Shown in pieces: positions 1 to 9,571 of a stretch of DNA of 38,537 nt. The notes beneath the pieces are model-generated. The model made no database searches. It saw only the letters and a program-made list of their open reading frames with translations, and was not told the DNA's origin. The DNA comes from Crocosphaera sp. (GTDB lineage: Bacteria > Cyanobacteriota > Cyanobacteriia > Cyanobacteriales > Microcystaceae), in NCBI RefSeq assembly GCF_030064895.1, contig NZ_JASJEB010000100.1, positions 1-38,537 of the forward strand, in the 5' to 3' direction. How positions within the stretch are numbered: the first letter of the stretch is position 1; every line of letters starts with the position of its first letter. Both the position numbers and the translations under genes were made by a program.

Positions 1-3000
1 GTAAAGATATTAACACCCAATCTCTTAATTCTGGGTTTTCAGAAAGTTTTGGAAAAGGAGGAGATATTACCTTAAATGCTCAAGGAAATATCACTACTCA
101 AAGTATCGACTCTCGGTCTTTAAATAGTGGAAACATCACAATCAAGACAGTTTCTCTCTTTTTGAATGATGCAGTCATCATTGCTGATACTTCTGGACAA
201 GGAGATGCAGGACTTATTGACATTACTGCTGCTGATACTATCTCTCTATCAAACGCGTCAGTAATCAGGAGTCAAGTCACCTCTCAAAACCAAGGAAATT
301 CAGGAGGTATCAAGATAAACACAGGTTCTCTTTCTTTAGCTACTGGTTCACAAATAAGTGGTAGTACCTCTGGAGAAGGAAATGCAGGAAAAATTGAGAT
401 TAATGCTCGGGAAACAATCTCTTTATCAGGGGAAAATCGTTTTGGATTTGAAAGTGGAATTTTTAGCCAAGTCAATGAGGAAGCTACGGGAAATTCAGGG
501 GGAATAAAAATAACAACTGGTTCTCTTTTTATAAGCGATCGCGCAGTAATATCTGCTAATAGTTTGGGAGAAGGAAATTCAGGATTAATTGATATTACAG
601 CCACAGATACTATTTCCATATCAGGTAAAAATAGTAACGGATTAAGACCAGGAATTGTGAGCGAAGTAAGAAGACCGGACGTAATAGGAAATGCAGGGGG
701 AATCAAGATAAAAACAGGCTCTCTTTCTCTAACCGATGGTGGACAAATTGCTGCTAGTACCTTCGGAGAAGGAAATGCAGGAATAATTGAGATTACTAAT
801 AGCAATACTATATTTATATCAGGTCAATCTCCTAATGAAGAACTGAGTGGAATCTTTAGCCAAGTTAATAATGAAGCCATAGGAAATTCAGGAGGAATAA
901 ACATAAAAACTGGTTCTCTTTCTCTAACCGATGGTGGGCAAATTGGTGCAAGTACCTTTGGAGAAGGAGATGCAGGAATAGTTGATATTACTAATAGGAA
1001 TACTATATCTATATCAGGTCAATCTCCTAATGAAGAACCCAGTGGAATCTTTAGCCAAGTTAATAATGAAGCCATAGGAAATTCAGGAGGTATCAAAATA
1101 AACACTAACCATCTTTCCCTTATCAATGAATCCCAAATATCTGCCCGAACCAATGGACAAGGAATAGCAGGTGACATCAATATCACTGCTAATACAGTTG
1201 AAGTTAATCAAGGGGGTCAACTATTAACCGATACCATCAGTGAGTTTAACGCTGGTGACATTAATATCAAAGCCACTGAATTTATTAAATTAACAGGACA
1301 AGGAAGCCAAGCATTTGAAAACGCTTTACGGGACACATTCCAAGCTCGTTTTCTGGGAACAGAAAATATCAACTTACCTGAGCTTTTTAGCCTTTCTACT
1401 ATAACTAATTCCACAGGAGTCGCCGGTAATATCACTATTGATACCCCCCAACTCACCTTAGACAACGGTGCTGTTCTCGCTAGTACCAGCTTTACTGACC
1501 AAAATGCAGGAAATATCAGCATCAATAGTTCTAACCTAGACATTAATGGTTCAGGGTTAGTTTCAGCAGCAGTAGGCAGTCAAGGACAAGCAGGAGAGAT
1601 TATTATCAACACTGCAACAGCTAAACTCACAGACGGGGGCAAAATAATCACCACCACCTTTAGTGCGGACAGTGGTGGAAATGTCATTATCAATGCTAAT
1701 GAAGCAGTAGAACTGAGTTCTTCCCCAGATACCCTCTTTTTAGCCACCGGAATTAATACCAGCAGTGTGTTTGAAATAGGGAAAGCAGGAGATGTTACCA
1801 TCATCACCCCTAACCTAACCGTAACCGAAGGAGCGCAAATTACCACCAGTAGCGGTTCTGATGCAGGAACTATAATTATTCCTTTGGGGGGAGAAGGGGG
1901 TAACATTGAAGTTGAAGCTCAAACCCTTATTATTAATGGAACTTCTTCTAGTGGACGGTTTAATAGTCTTTTAAGTAGTGAAAGTTTTACTAATGCTGAT
2001 GCAGGAAACATTAAAGTTACAGCAGATACTCTAAACATTAATAATGGGTCTATTTCTGTTTCAACAGCAGGAGAAGGAAATGCCGGAAGTATTACCCTAA
2101 ATACTGGTAATTTGCAATTAAAGAACAAAGCACAAATTAATGCCATTACAACAGAAAGTGGCAATGCCGGAACTGTTGATATTACTGCTAATAATATAAG
2201 TTTAAATAATAATTCAACTATCTCCTCTTCTACTTCTGGAACTGGTGATGCCGGGAGTATTCAAACAAGAGCTAATCAAAACATTTCTCTTGATAAGAGT
2301 ACCATTGAAAGTGAAGTAGATGAAGGAGCAACAGGTGATGCAGGAACCGTTAATGTTAATGCCAATAATATAAGTTTAAATAACAATTCAAGCATCTCAT
2401 CTTCTACTTCTGGAACTGGTGATGCAGGAAGTATTCAAACCACAGCTAATCAAACAATTTCTCTTGATAATAGTACCATTGAAAGTGAGGTAAATGAAGG
2501 AGCAATAGGTGATGCAGGAACAGTTGATGTCACAGGTAATAATATAAGTTTAAATAACAATTCAACCATCTCATCTTCTACTTCTGGAACTGGTGATGCA
2601 GGAAGTATTCAAACCACAGCTAATCAAACAATTTCTCTTGATAATAGTACCATTGAAAGTGAAGTAGATGAAGGAGCAATAGGTGATGCAGGAACCGTTG
2701 AAGTTATCGCCCCAAATATCGACTTAAATAATAACTCAATTATCACATCTTCTACCGCAGGAGACGGAGATGCAGGAGATGTCATTATTGATGCAGCTAA
2801 CCAACTAACCTTGAATAATAATAGTTTCATTAACAGTGCAGCTTTACCCACTGCTGGAAGTGATGCAGGAAACGTCGATATTGTCACAGGAAACCTCGAT
2901 ATTTTTAACAGTTCTGGACTATCCACCAGCAACGAAGTAGAAGGTAGTGGAGGCAATATTAATATAAGAACTTTCGGCAACTTAACCCTTAAGAATCAAG

Positions 3001-3608
3001 CATTTATTAGTTCAGAAACCCAAGGAGGTGCAGGGAACATTATTATTAACGCAGATAATGTTTTTTTGAACAATAATAGTCAAATTAGTACCAATGCAAC
3101 AGGAGAAGCAGCAGGAGGAAATATAATTATTAATACAGGGTTTTTATTAGGATTAGGAAATAGTGACATTACTGCTAATTCTCAAAACAGTGCCGGCGGT
3201 CAAATTATTATTAATGCAGGGGGAGTTTTAGGGTTACAAGTTAGGGAAAATCTCACCGAAAATAGTGATATTACTGCTACAGGAACCTTAAGCGGAAGCA
3301 TCACTTTAAATATAGATGAAACAGAAGAAGGAAGAAGTCAAATCCAACTACCACAAAATATTATTGATCCCAGTATTTTATTATCCCAAAATGTTTGTCA
3401 ACAGGGAAGTAACAGTGAATTTATTATTTTTGGAAAAGGAGGTTTAGCTATTAGTCCTAGTGACTTTTTAACCCCTAATTTAATTGAAATAGAATGGGTA
3501 GAACCAGTTATTAATCAAGAAATTGATAGCAGAGAATTAATTTTACCCCAGAAAATTGGTACTGAGTTGCGTCCTTGGCAACCTCTAAAATTTGCTTCTT
3601 GTCGTTAA
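1..3608 (+). CDS. Filamentous-haemagglutinin-like exoprotein (TpsA type), 5'-partial
   Basis: The frame is open from the first bases of the window, so this is the C-terminal ~1,200 residues of a longer protein; the internal TTG at 162 is not a convincing start. The sequence is a long run of degenerate beta-helix rungs with repeated Asn/Ser/Thr/Gly-rich motifs such as GDAGTVDV, GNSGGIKI and SLSLTDGGQI, typical of secreted cyanobacterial two-partner-secretion exoproteins. The N-terminal TPS secretion domain would lie outside the window. The C-terminus carries a Cys-bearing segment (NVCQQGSNSEFIIFGKGGL) and ends FASCR, a Cys pair also seen at the end of the second exoprotein on the minus strand. 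Internally there are DNA-level repeats: a 195-bp period around 721-1110 and three 174-bp units at 2190-2711. No TpsB transporter gene lies downstream. Function is probably adhesion or surface interaction; the substrate is unknown. Confidence 0.85.
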   Translation, partial: KDINTQSLNSGFSESFGKGGDITLNAQGNITTQSIDSRSLNSGNITIKTVSLFLNDAVIIADTSGQGDAGLIDITAADTISLSNASVIRSQVTSQNQGNSGGIKINTGSLSLATGSQISGSTSGEGNAGKIEINARETISLSGENRFGFESGIFSQVNEEATGNSGGIKITTGSLFISDRAVISANSLGEGNSGLIDITATDTISISGKNSNGLRPGIVSEVRRPDVIGNAGGIKIKTGSLSLTDGGQIAASTFGEGNAGIIEITNSNTIFISGQSPNEELSGIFSQVNNEAIGNSGGINIKTGSLSLTDGGQIGASTFGEGDAGIVDITNRNTISISGQSPNEEPSGIFSQVNNEAIGNSGGIKINTNHLSLINESQISARTNGQGIAGDINITANTVEVNQGGQLLTDTISEFNAGDINIKATEFIKLTGQGSQAFENALRDTFQARFLGTENINLPELFSLSTITNSTGVAGNITIDTPQLTLDNGAVLASTSFTDQNAGNISINSSNLDINGSGLVSAAVGSQGQAGEIIINTATAKLTDGGKIITTTFSADSGGNVIINANEAVELSSSPDTLFLATGINTSSVFEIGKAGDVTIITPNLTVTEGAQITTSSGSDAGTIIIPLGGEGGNIEVEAQTLIINGTSSSGRFNSLLSSESFTNADAGNIKVTADTLNINNGSISVSTAGEGNAGSITLNTGNLQLKNKAQINAITTESGNAGTVDITANNISLNNNSTISSSTSGTGDAGSIQTRANQNISLDKSTIESEVDEGATGDAGTVNVNANNISLNNNSSISSSTSGTGDAGSIQTTANQTISLDNSTIESEVNEGAIGDAGTVDVTGNNISLNNNSTISSSTSGTGDAGSIQTTANQTISLDNSTIESEVDEGAIGDAGTVEVIAPNIDLNNNSIITSSTAGDGDAGDVIIDAANQLTLNNNSFINSAALPTAGSDAGNVDIVTGNLDIFNSSGLSTSNEVEGSGGNINIRTFGNLTLKNQAFISSETQGGAGNIIINADNVFLNNNSQISTNATGEAAGGNIIINTGFLLGLGNSDITANSQNSAGGQIIINAGGVLGLQVRENLTENSDITATGTLSGSITLNIDETEEGRSQIQLPQNIIDPSILLSQNVCQQGSNSEFIIFGKGGLAISPSDFLTPNLIEIEWVEPVINQEIDSRELILPQKIGTELRPWQPLKFASCR
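2190..2711 (+). repeat. Three tandem 174-bp coding repeats in the exoprotein
   Basis: Three near-identical units start at 2190, 2364 and 2538 with the motif AATAATATAAG. Each encodes 58 residues containing NNISLNNNS, SSSTSGTGDAGSIQT and STIESEV. The second and third copies are almost identical at the nucleotide level, which suggests recent duplication or gene conversion inside the beta-helix. Confidence 0.85.
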
Positions 3609-3640
3609 TTTTATCATCGTCTCAAATCAGTTTAAGGCTC

Positions 3641-3646
3641 TATAAT
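3641..3646 (+). promoter_or_regulatory. Possible -10 box before the CHAT gene
   Basis: A perfect TATAAT lies 29 bp upstream of the ATG at 3676, in the 67-bp gap after the exoprotein. No -35 box is obvious at the right distance, so the CHAT gene may be read alone or with the exoprotein gene. Confidence 0.3.
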
Positions 3647-3675
3647 ATAGATACTAAGCGTGATTCATAATTGAG

Positions 3676-6600
3676 ATGGATTTACATATTCGTTTTACTA
3701 ATACAAATGATTTTGTTATTAAAGCAGAAGAAACTGAAAGCGATCGCCTTGATTTTGCTTTTCCCTTAACTGAGGAAGATTTTGAAGAATTAAAGTGGTA
3801 TTGGGAAACTTATGCCAGCAGTTACCTTGATGAGCCTGATTTTGAAAGAGCAAGCCAAATTGAGGGCAAATTTACTCAATGGGGGAGTAATTTATTTAAT
3901 GCAGTCTTTAACAGTCGGCCAGCACAACGCATATTAAATGATTTTCAGGACGAAGAGGCGAAAAATAAGCGTATTATTATCAGTTCCAGTGATCCCACCG
4001 TATTAGCCTTACCTTGGGAGTTATTGCGAGATCCTGACGGCACATATCTGGTTCACGATAACCCCTCTATTTCTATTCGTCGTCGCTTTTCCATAGTAGG
4101 AGGGGGACGTAAAGCGTTGAAAGTTAAAGCAAAACCCCAGTTAAGGTTATTATTCATTGTAAGTCGTCCAGAAGGGGCAGGATTTTTTGATCCAAGGGGA
4201 GAAGCAAAGGCAGTAATGGCGGCCATTGAAGCCGAAGCAAAGGGCAAAATTGAGATAGAATTCTTAAGACCTGCTACCTTAGATAAATTGGTGGAACGGT
4301 TAGAGGATGAAGACTTACCCCCCATTGATATTGTGCATTTTGATGGTCATGGGGTTTATGACAAGGATGGGAAGTGTTATGAGGATGCAAAACGTAGTGA
4401 TCCCAGTTTAACCAAGATAAATGAAGGAATTAAGCAAAATACCGGTTATTTACTCTTTGAAGATAAAGACGGGAAAACAGCGTTAATATCGGCGGAAACC
4501 TTGGGAGATATGTTAAACCGTCGTCACATTGCCTTGATGGTATTATCTGCTTGTCAGTCGGCGCAAGTGACAGGGGAAGATGCAATGGGAAGTGTCGCTG
4601 CGAGGTTAACCCATGCAGGTATTCCCTCGGTTTTGGCCATGACTTATTCTGTGTTGGTAGTGACAGCGCAACAGTTATTCCGTAAATTTTATGAACGTTT
4701 GGTGAAAGGGGATAGTATTGGACAAGCGTTGGATAAAGCGCGACGGGATTTATATTTAAACCGTGAGAGAGGAGAAAGACAGCGAGGGGATGAACGGTTT
4801 ACTTTAAGGTTGTATGACTGGTTTTTACCTGCTTTATATCAAAATGGCACTGAAAAAGCTTTATTTTCCGAAGGGAATAGGGAACAGGCAACAGGAAACC
4901 AATTTTTACAGAATTTACCTTATAGTATGTTCCGTGTCTCTTTTTGTGGCAGAAAACGAGAATTATGGCAGATAGAGACAGCTTTTGTCAGAAGAGGGAC
5001 AAAACGCATTACTATTGCAGGGTTTGGGGGACAAGGAAAAACCGCTTTAGCAGTGGAAGCAGCAGACTGGTTTTGCAAAACAGGGTTATTTAATGCTGCT
5101 TGTTTTGTGGATTATGTGGCGTTTCAAGGCATTGATGCAGTAGGGTTAGCCGTTACTACCTTACAGAATACATTAGAACAAAATTTCCCCAATCCCGAAG
5201 CAGTCACCGAATATTTAAACTCTTCCCACACTCCGAACTCCGAACTCCGAACTCCGAACTCAATACTCCTCATTCTGGATAACCTCGAAGCATTACAAAC
5301 CGACTCCTTGTCTGAATTATTAACTGTCGTGCAGGAATGGACAGATACAGGCAATTGTCGAGTTATTTTAACCACCCGTGACGCAACCTTTAATCATCCT
5401 GCTTATCTCTCACAAGGCAGTTGGGAACATATTGTCATTCCCTTAAAAGGGTTATATCCTACGGATGCAGTGGATTATTGTTTGGAATTGTTGGCTTTAC
5501 CTCCTGCTGCTGCTTATCCTATCCCCGACAAAACGATCTTAGAATCTTTGCTAAGGTTATTAGATTTTCATCCTTTGTCCATTCAAGGTTTGGCCACTGA
5601 GTTAAAATATCGTCGGCCTAATCAATTAGGGGAACGATTAGAAGAATTAATCAGGGAAACCCCAGATAATCCTTTGTTAGCGTCTTTGAATCTCTCTTTA
5701 GATCGTTTAGACGATAAAGTGAAGCAATGGTTACCCCGTTTAGGAGTGTTTCAAGGGGGTGCGATGGAGAATATGTTACTAACGATAACAGAAGTGATTG
5801 AAATTCTCGCAAATCCCTCGGATGAGAAACGAGCAGAACAAATTAATCAAGCAACCTGGTTAATTGTTCGTCAACAACTGTTAGCAACGGGATTGATTCA
5901 GATTGAAGCAGTTTTAGGAGCAAAAGTTCCTTATATCAAGATTCATCCCACTCTTTTATCGGTGTTGTGGCAATCATTAGGAGAGTCTGAACCCAAAAAT
6001 GGACTAATTAAACGCCATTACCAGCAATATCATCAACTCTCTCGCTACCTTTACTTTCAAGACGACAAAAACGCTGAAACCATTCGCCCTACTGCCATAA
6101 AAGAATTACCTAACCTTCTTTTTGCAGTGCATAATGCCCTTGATGTCCAAGATAAGAATGCCATAGAGTTTGTGAGTAATATTGACCGATTCCTTGACTA
6201 TTTTGGACAAAATAAGAAACGCAATCAACTGACGCAATGCCTCCAAAACTTTGAGGATGATTTTCTTTCACAAAGTACAATGGGGGAAACCCTATACAGT
6301 CAAGGACGCTATACCGAAGCAGAACAAGTTTTTCGCCATCTTTTGCAACAATTAGGGGAAGACATCAGTTATGACCGTTCTCTGACATTAGGCAGACTTG
6401 GACGGTGTTTAATAGATCAAGGAAAAGTAGATGAAGCGATTATTTATGATAATCAAGGCATTGCATTAGCACAACAGTTAGAAGCGACGGAGAGAGTTAA
6501 GCGACACATTGGGGTAATGCAAGCCGATTTAGGGAATGTGTTAATGCTTAAGGGAGATTATAAAGAAGCGAAGCAAGCTTATGAAACTGCTCTAGCTATT

Positions 6601-7467
6601 AAACAAGAATTAGTGGATACTAGAGGGGAAGCCGCTACAGTAGCACAACTTGGTACATTAGCCAAAAACCAAGGCAACCTCTCAGAAGCAGAAAAACGGT
6701 ACAAGAAAGCGTTAAAAGCCTTTCAATCTCTTAATGAATCGCCAATGGAAGCAATTTTATGGCATCAATTAGGTATGGTGTATCAAGATGCCAACCAATG
6801 GCAAGCAGCAGAAACCTGTTACCGTAATAGTGCAGAAATTGAGATCAATTTAGGTAATCTTAAAGACGTAGCAAAAACTTGGAATCAATTAGCAGTCCTC
6901 TGTGAATTTTCAGGGAAGCCCCAAGATGCTGAATTATGGTATCGCAAGGCAATGGAAGGATTTAAACAAGCAGATAATAAAGTTAATGTAGCCGCCAGTC
7001 TTAGTGGCCTTGCACATTTACTGCAAAATCAAGAAAATCGACTCGAAGAAGCCGAAACCTTAGCGGAAGAAGCTCTTGCTATTAGCCAAACCCTTGATCC
7101 CAATATGGGTGAGATTTGGAAAAACTACAACATACTAGCAGAGATTGCTGATAAACAAGGAGATAAAGACACTGCTCGTTCGTATCGTCGTCTGATGCGC
7201 CAAACCAAATGGAATGCGCCTGTTAACGAATATGAGTTACAACAATGGGGAGACTTGATTCAATGGGTATTGAGTGCAACCCAAGATGCAGAAGTAAGGA
7301 AAAAATTAAACGCAGAAATGCAACAATTTCACTCAGGATGGGATAATTTAGTCGCTGCCATTCGTCTTTTCTTGAATGGGGAAAGGGATGAGGATATTCT
7401 CTGTGATAGGTTAGGTCATCAGGAGTCAATGATTATGATGGCTATAATTAATGGTGTTGCTGAATGA
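3676..7467 (+). CDS. CHAT protease - NB-ARC-like NTPase - TPR protein
   Basis: A 1,263-residue protein with three parts. Residues ~95-390 form a CHAT (caspase-like, clan CD) domain with the expected catalytic pair: His225 in HFDGHGVYD and Cys293 in LSACQSAQ. Residues ~420-780 look like a STAND/NB-ARC NTPase, with a Walker A GFGGQGKT at 449-456, a Walker B LLILDNLEAL at 531-540, and VILTTRD further on. From ~870 to ~1,170 there are repeated TPR helices (for example AEQVFRHLLQQLGED, AKQAYETALAIK, AEKRYKKALKAF, AETCYRNSAEIE). STAND proteins of this plan act as ligand-triggered switches, and CHAT proteases can trigger cell death or defence responses. The trigger and protease target here are not visible. 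It follows the surface exoprotein by 67 bp on the same strand. Residues ~399-409 and ~517-529 are encoded by simple repeats that appear to be in-frame insertions. Confidence 0.88.
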   Translation: MDLHIRFTNTNDFVIKAEETESDRLDFAFPLTEEDFEELKWYWETYASSYLDEPDFERASQIEGKFTQWGSNLFNAVFNSRPAQRILNDFQDEEAKNKRIIISSSDPTVLALPWELLRDPDGTYLVHDNPSISIRRRFSIVGGGRKALKVKAKPQLRLLFIVSRPEGAGFFDPRGEAKAVMAAIEAEAKGKIEIEFLRPATLDKLVERLEDEDLPPIDIVHFDGHGVYDKDGKCYEDAKRSDPSLTKINEGIKQNTGYLLFEDKDGKTALISAETLGDMLNRRHIALMVLSACQSAQVTGEDAMGSVAARLTHAGIPSVLAMTYSVLVVTAQQLFRKFYERLVKGDSIGQALDKARRDLYLNRERGERQRGDERFTLRLYDWFLPALYQNGTEKALFSEGNREQATGNQFLQNLPYSMFRVSFCGRKRELWQIETAFVRRGTKRITIAGFGGQGKTALAVEAADWFCKTGLFNAACFVDYVAFQGIDAVGLAVTTLQNTLEQNFPNPEAVTEYLNSSHTPNSELRTPNSILLILDNLEALQTDSLSELLTVVQEWTDTGNCRVILTTRDATFNHPAYLSQGSWEHIVIPLKGLYPTDAVDYCLELLALPPAAAYPIPDKTILESLLRLLDFHPLSIQGLATELKYRRPNQLGERLEELIRETPDNPLLASLNLSLDRLDDKVKQWLPRLGVFQGGAMENMLLTITEVIEILANPSDEKRAEQINQATWLIVRQQLLATGLIQIEAVLGAKVPYIKIHPTLLSVLWQSLGESEPKNGLIKRHYQQYHQLSRYLYFQDDKNAETIRPTAIKELPNLLFAVHNALDVQDKNAIEFVSNIDRFLDYFGQNKKRNQLTQCLQNFEDDFLSQSTMGETLYSQGRYTEAEQVFRHLLQQLGEDISYDRSLTLGRLGRCLIDQGKVDEAIIYDNQGIALAQQLEATERVKRHIGVMQADLGNVLMLKGDYKEAKQAYETALAIKQELVDTRGEAATVAQLGTLAKNQGNLSEAEKRYKKALKAFQSLNESPMEAILWHQLGMVYQDANQWQAAETCYRNSAEIEINLGNLKDVAKTWNQLAVLCEFSGKPQDAELWYRKAMEGFKQADNKVNVAASLSGLAHLLQNQENRLEEAETLAEEALAISQTLDPNMGEIWKNYNILAEIADKQGDKDTARSYRRLMRQTKWNAPVNEYELQQWGDLIQWVLSATQDAEVRKKLNAEMQQFHSGWDNLVAAIRLFLNGERDEDILCDRLGHQESMIMMAIINGVAE
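5228..5262 (+). repeat. Heptamer short tandem repeat inside the CHAT gene
   Basis: About four head-to-tail copies of the heptamer ACTCCGA lie inside the coding sequence. They encode the out-of-character stretch TPNSELRTPNS immediately before the Walker B strand. Three heptamers equal 21 bp, so the array can expand in-frame by sevens of residues. Confidence 0.8.
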
Positions 7468-7917
7468 GAAGTTGATCGTATCTTAAGACAGTTAATTACA
7501 TTTATGTCCGACTACTTATCTGTAAAAACCGAGTCTTGTTGATACCCTTTAACTGTATCCCGTCCCCCAATACGAAATTGTTCGATCCCCCAAAACACGA
7601 TTTTGATTTTCTTGATAAGAGACAGTACCCCCAAAAGCTATAGCAGTCGCCAAAGCTATTAGGACATTTTTCTGTTCCCTGTTCCCTGTTCCCTGTTCCC
7701 TTAAAATATAATTTATGTGTCCTAACTAGCCTGTCTATTGCTATATTTCTTGGGTTGGAGTTTGCAAAGTTCAAAAATCTTAGTTGAGGGAGGCAGAGGA
7801 GGCAGAGGAAGCAGAGGGGGAAATTAGTTTATTTTTAATATTCTAATAGTTTGCAGACAGAGCCGAGATAAACAGGAACAAGTTATAATGCTATAGGAAA
7901 AAGTTTTCTCAGATAAA
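7468..7917. other. Repeat-rich intergenic spacer
   Basis: No convincing gene. It contains a heptamer array of TGTTCCC (about four copies, 7672-7700) and a 9-bp-like AGGCAGAGG array (7792-7825). A TATAAT at 7884-7889 lies 28 bp before the next ATG and may be that gene's -10 box, without a clear -35. The heptamer type matches the short tandemly repeated sequences known from cyanobacterial genomes. Confidence 0.7.
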
Positions 7918-8700
7918 ATGAGACTCACTGCGAAATTAACTACGGGTTGGGACGATAAAAACTTATTAGGTATTTCGGCTGAAGAACTACACCAATCAGC
8001 TTTAAATGGTGATGACTATATCAACTCTCTGTTTAGTTTATTAAATCAAAAAAAAATAGATAATATTTACCAACTAGAAAAACTTTTTCGTAAAAGTTCT
8101 AAAGGGTTTAAACCAATAAAAAAGTTTGTCGGTGCTTTAAGCACAATAGAAGATATTGAAGGGAAATCAGAAATTGCTTGTTATATTAATGTCTTTGCTT
8201 ATAGCTTTTTAAAAGGAGCAAAGAATTTTGATTTACTCCTACCCTTAGATGAGCAACAAGATAAAAAATTTATCAAAACCTATCAAAACTGGGGTCAACA
8301 AATTTATGACCTAGAAAATTTCGAGCGTTCTGGCAAAGAAATTGAAGAAAAAATAAAAAAGCAATATTTAGCTTTGAGAGAGATAGTATCTCGTCCATCG
8401 GTGAGAGACGAAATTAGAAGTTTAGCCACCTTGTTAATTAGTGGTCCTTCAACTTTAAACGAAGTGTCAAATGATATTGGCCTTAACTATACTCTAGGAC
8501 AAAAAACCCTCGGTATCTTTGAGCGTATTGATGTAGTTAAGAGACAAGAACAAGAAAAACAAAAAGAGAAAGAATCAACCAGGTATGTAATAGTTAAAGA
8601 AGCACTACCTGTGGTAATTTTTTGTCTCCGAGAAACCATCGGATTAGATTTACTAAGGAATCTTTATCTAGAAAAAAATTATTATGGATCAACTTATTGA
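7918..8700 (+). CDS. Hypothetical protein with winged-helix-like C-terminus
   Basis: A 260-residue soluble, charged, mostly helical protein with no signal peptide or membrane segment. I do not recognise the family. Around residues 175-235 the pattern STLNEVSNDIGLNYTLGQ, then GIFERIDVVKR, a charged loop (QEQEKQKEKES) and RYVIVKEALPVV looks like a winged helix-turn-helix with its wing, as in MarR/ArsR-like folds. This is a weak inference. Its last 17 bases overlap the start of the MscS-type channel gene, so the two are almost certainly co-transcribed and possibly translationally coupled. It may regulate, sense for, or partner the channel. Confidence 0.65.
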   Translation: MRLTAKLTTGWDDKNLLGISAEELHQSALNGDDYINSLFSLLNQKKIDNIYQLEKLFRKSSKGFKPIKKFVGALSTIEDIEGKSEIACYINVFAYSFLKGAKNFDLLLPLDEQQDKKFIKTYQNWGQQIYDLENFERSGKEIEEKIKKQYLALREIVSRPSVRDEIRSLATLLISGPSTLNEVSNDIGLNYTLGQKTLGIFERIDVVKRQEQEKQKEKESTRYVIVKEALPVVIFCLRETIGLDLLRNLYLEKNYYGSTY

Positions 8701-9571
8701 ACTATTAGACAATCCCAAAATTGTAATTTATTTGTTAACTTATTTAGGAGTGGTAATTGGTGGCCAGATACTCTATGGTATGGGAGTTTATGTACAGAAG
8801 AAAAGCAATTATCACAAAAGGAAACTTCAAGGTTTACCAGAAGAGATTTTAATTAACAATAGTGAAAGATTAGCCTCTCGTCGTGTTGACGCTTTATTTC
8901 AAAGTGGACTTTTACTAGCAACTATTCTATTAACACCTTTTACTTTAATTGCAATAACCCAAGCAGATAAAGATACCAGGGGATTAGGGATCGCCTTTCT
9001 GGTTTTATTTGGTTGGATTTTATCTAATGGCACCGATCTTATCACAGCATTCATCGGAGGATTGGCTTTCAAAACCGTTGTCGCCTTTAAACAACCATTT
9101 CAAATCGGCGATCGCATTACAGTTCAAGACGTGAGTGGAAAAGTTATTAAATTTAATACTTTTTTTCTAGTTTTGCAAACCCTTGATCACGATCGCATTA
9201 GCATCCCAACTCACACTCTATGGACTGAAATAGTCAGTTCAGCAAATGCTGGTAATCTCTCTTCTTTATGTGTAATGAATTTTTATCTTGCTTCCTTTGT
9301 CAATGCTGAACAAAGACAAAAAGCAGAAGATGCCATTTGGGATGCAATCCAAGCATCAGTCTACTATGATTCATCCAAGCCAATGCAAATCTATCTAATC
9401 CAAACCCCAGAGGCGATTCAGTTGACGGCAAAAGCCTATGTAGCTTGTACTTATAATGAACCACTTTTTGTCAGTGATGTAACTAGAGCTTTCTTAGATT
9501 TTGTCTCTAAAGAGAAGATTGCTTTAGCACCGGGTTCTTGGGAATTGAGTCCTGATGATTTTACTAAATAA
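8684..9571 (+). CDS. MscS-family mechanosensitive ion channel protein
   Basis: A 295-residue inner-membrane protein. Hydrophobic segments lie near residues 10-33, 68-92 and 98-120. These are followed by a pore-helix/beta-domain junction typical of MscS: GGLAFKTVVAFKQPFQIGDRI, a beta domain (VQDVSGKVIKFN) and LQTLDHDRISIPTHTLW. The C-terminal ~100 residues form the alpha/beta vestibule domain. MscS channels open under membrane tension and release solutes on osmotic down-shock; some relatives are gated by other signals. The ATG lies inside the upstream gene (17-bp overlap), so the pair forms an operon. The upstream partner is unusual and may modify gating or expression. Confidence 0.85.
   Translation: MDQLIELLDNPKIVIYLLTYLGVVIGGQILYGMGVYVQKKSNYHKRKLQGLPEEILINNSERLASRRVDALFQSGLLLATILLTPFTLIAITQADKDTRGLGIAFLVLFGWILSNGTDLITAFIGGLAFKTVVAFKQPFQIGDRITVQDVSGKVIKFNTFFLVLQTLDHDRISIPTHTLWTEIVSSANAGNLSSLCVMNFYLASFVNAEQRQKAEDAIWDAIQASVYYDSSKPMQIYLIQTPEAIQLTAKAYVACTYNEPLFVSDVTRAFLDFVSKEKIALAPGSWELSPDDFTK

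Noticed and set aside
284-2980. Several minus-strand frames opposite the exoprotein gene
   Set aside because: They are shadows of the repetitive beta-helix codons and have Pro/Ser/Phe-rich composition typical of antisense frames.
7502-7774. A 90-codon minus-strand frame in the spacer
   Set aside because: A large part of it is translated heptamer repeat (GTGNREQGTEK), with no support for a gene.
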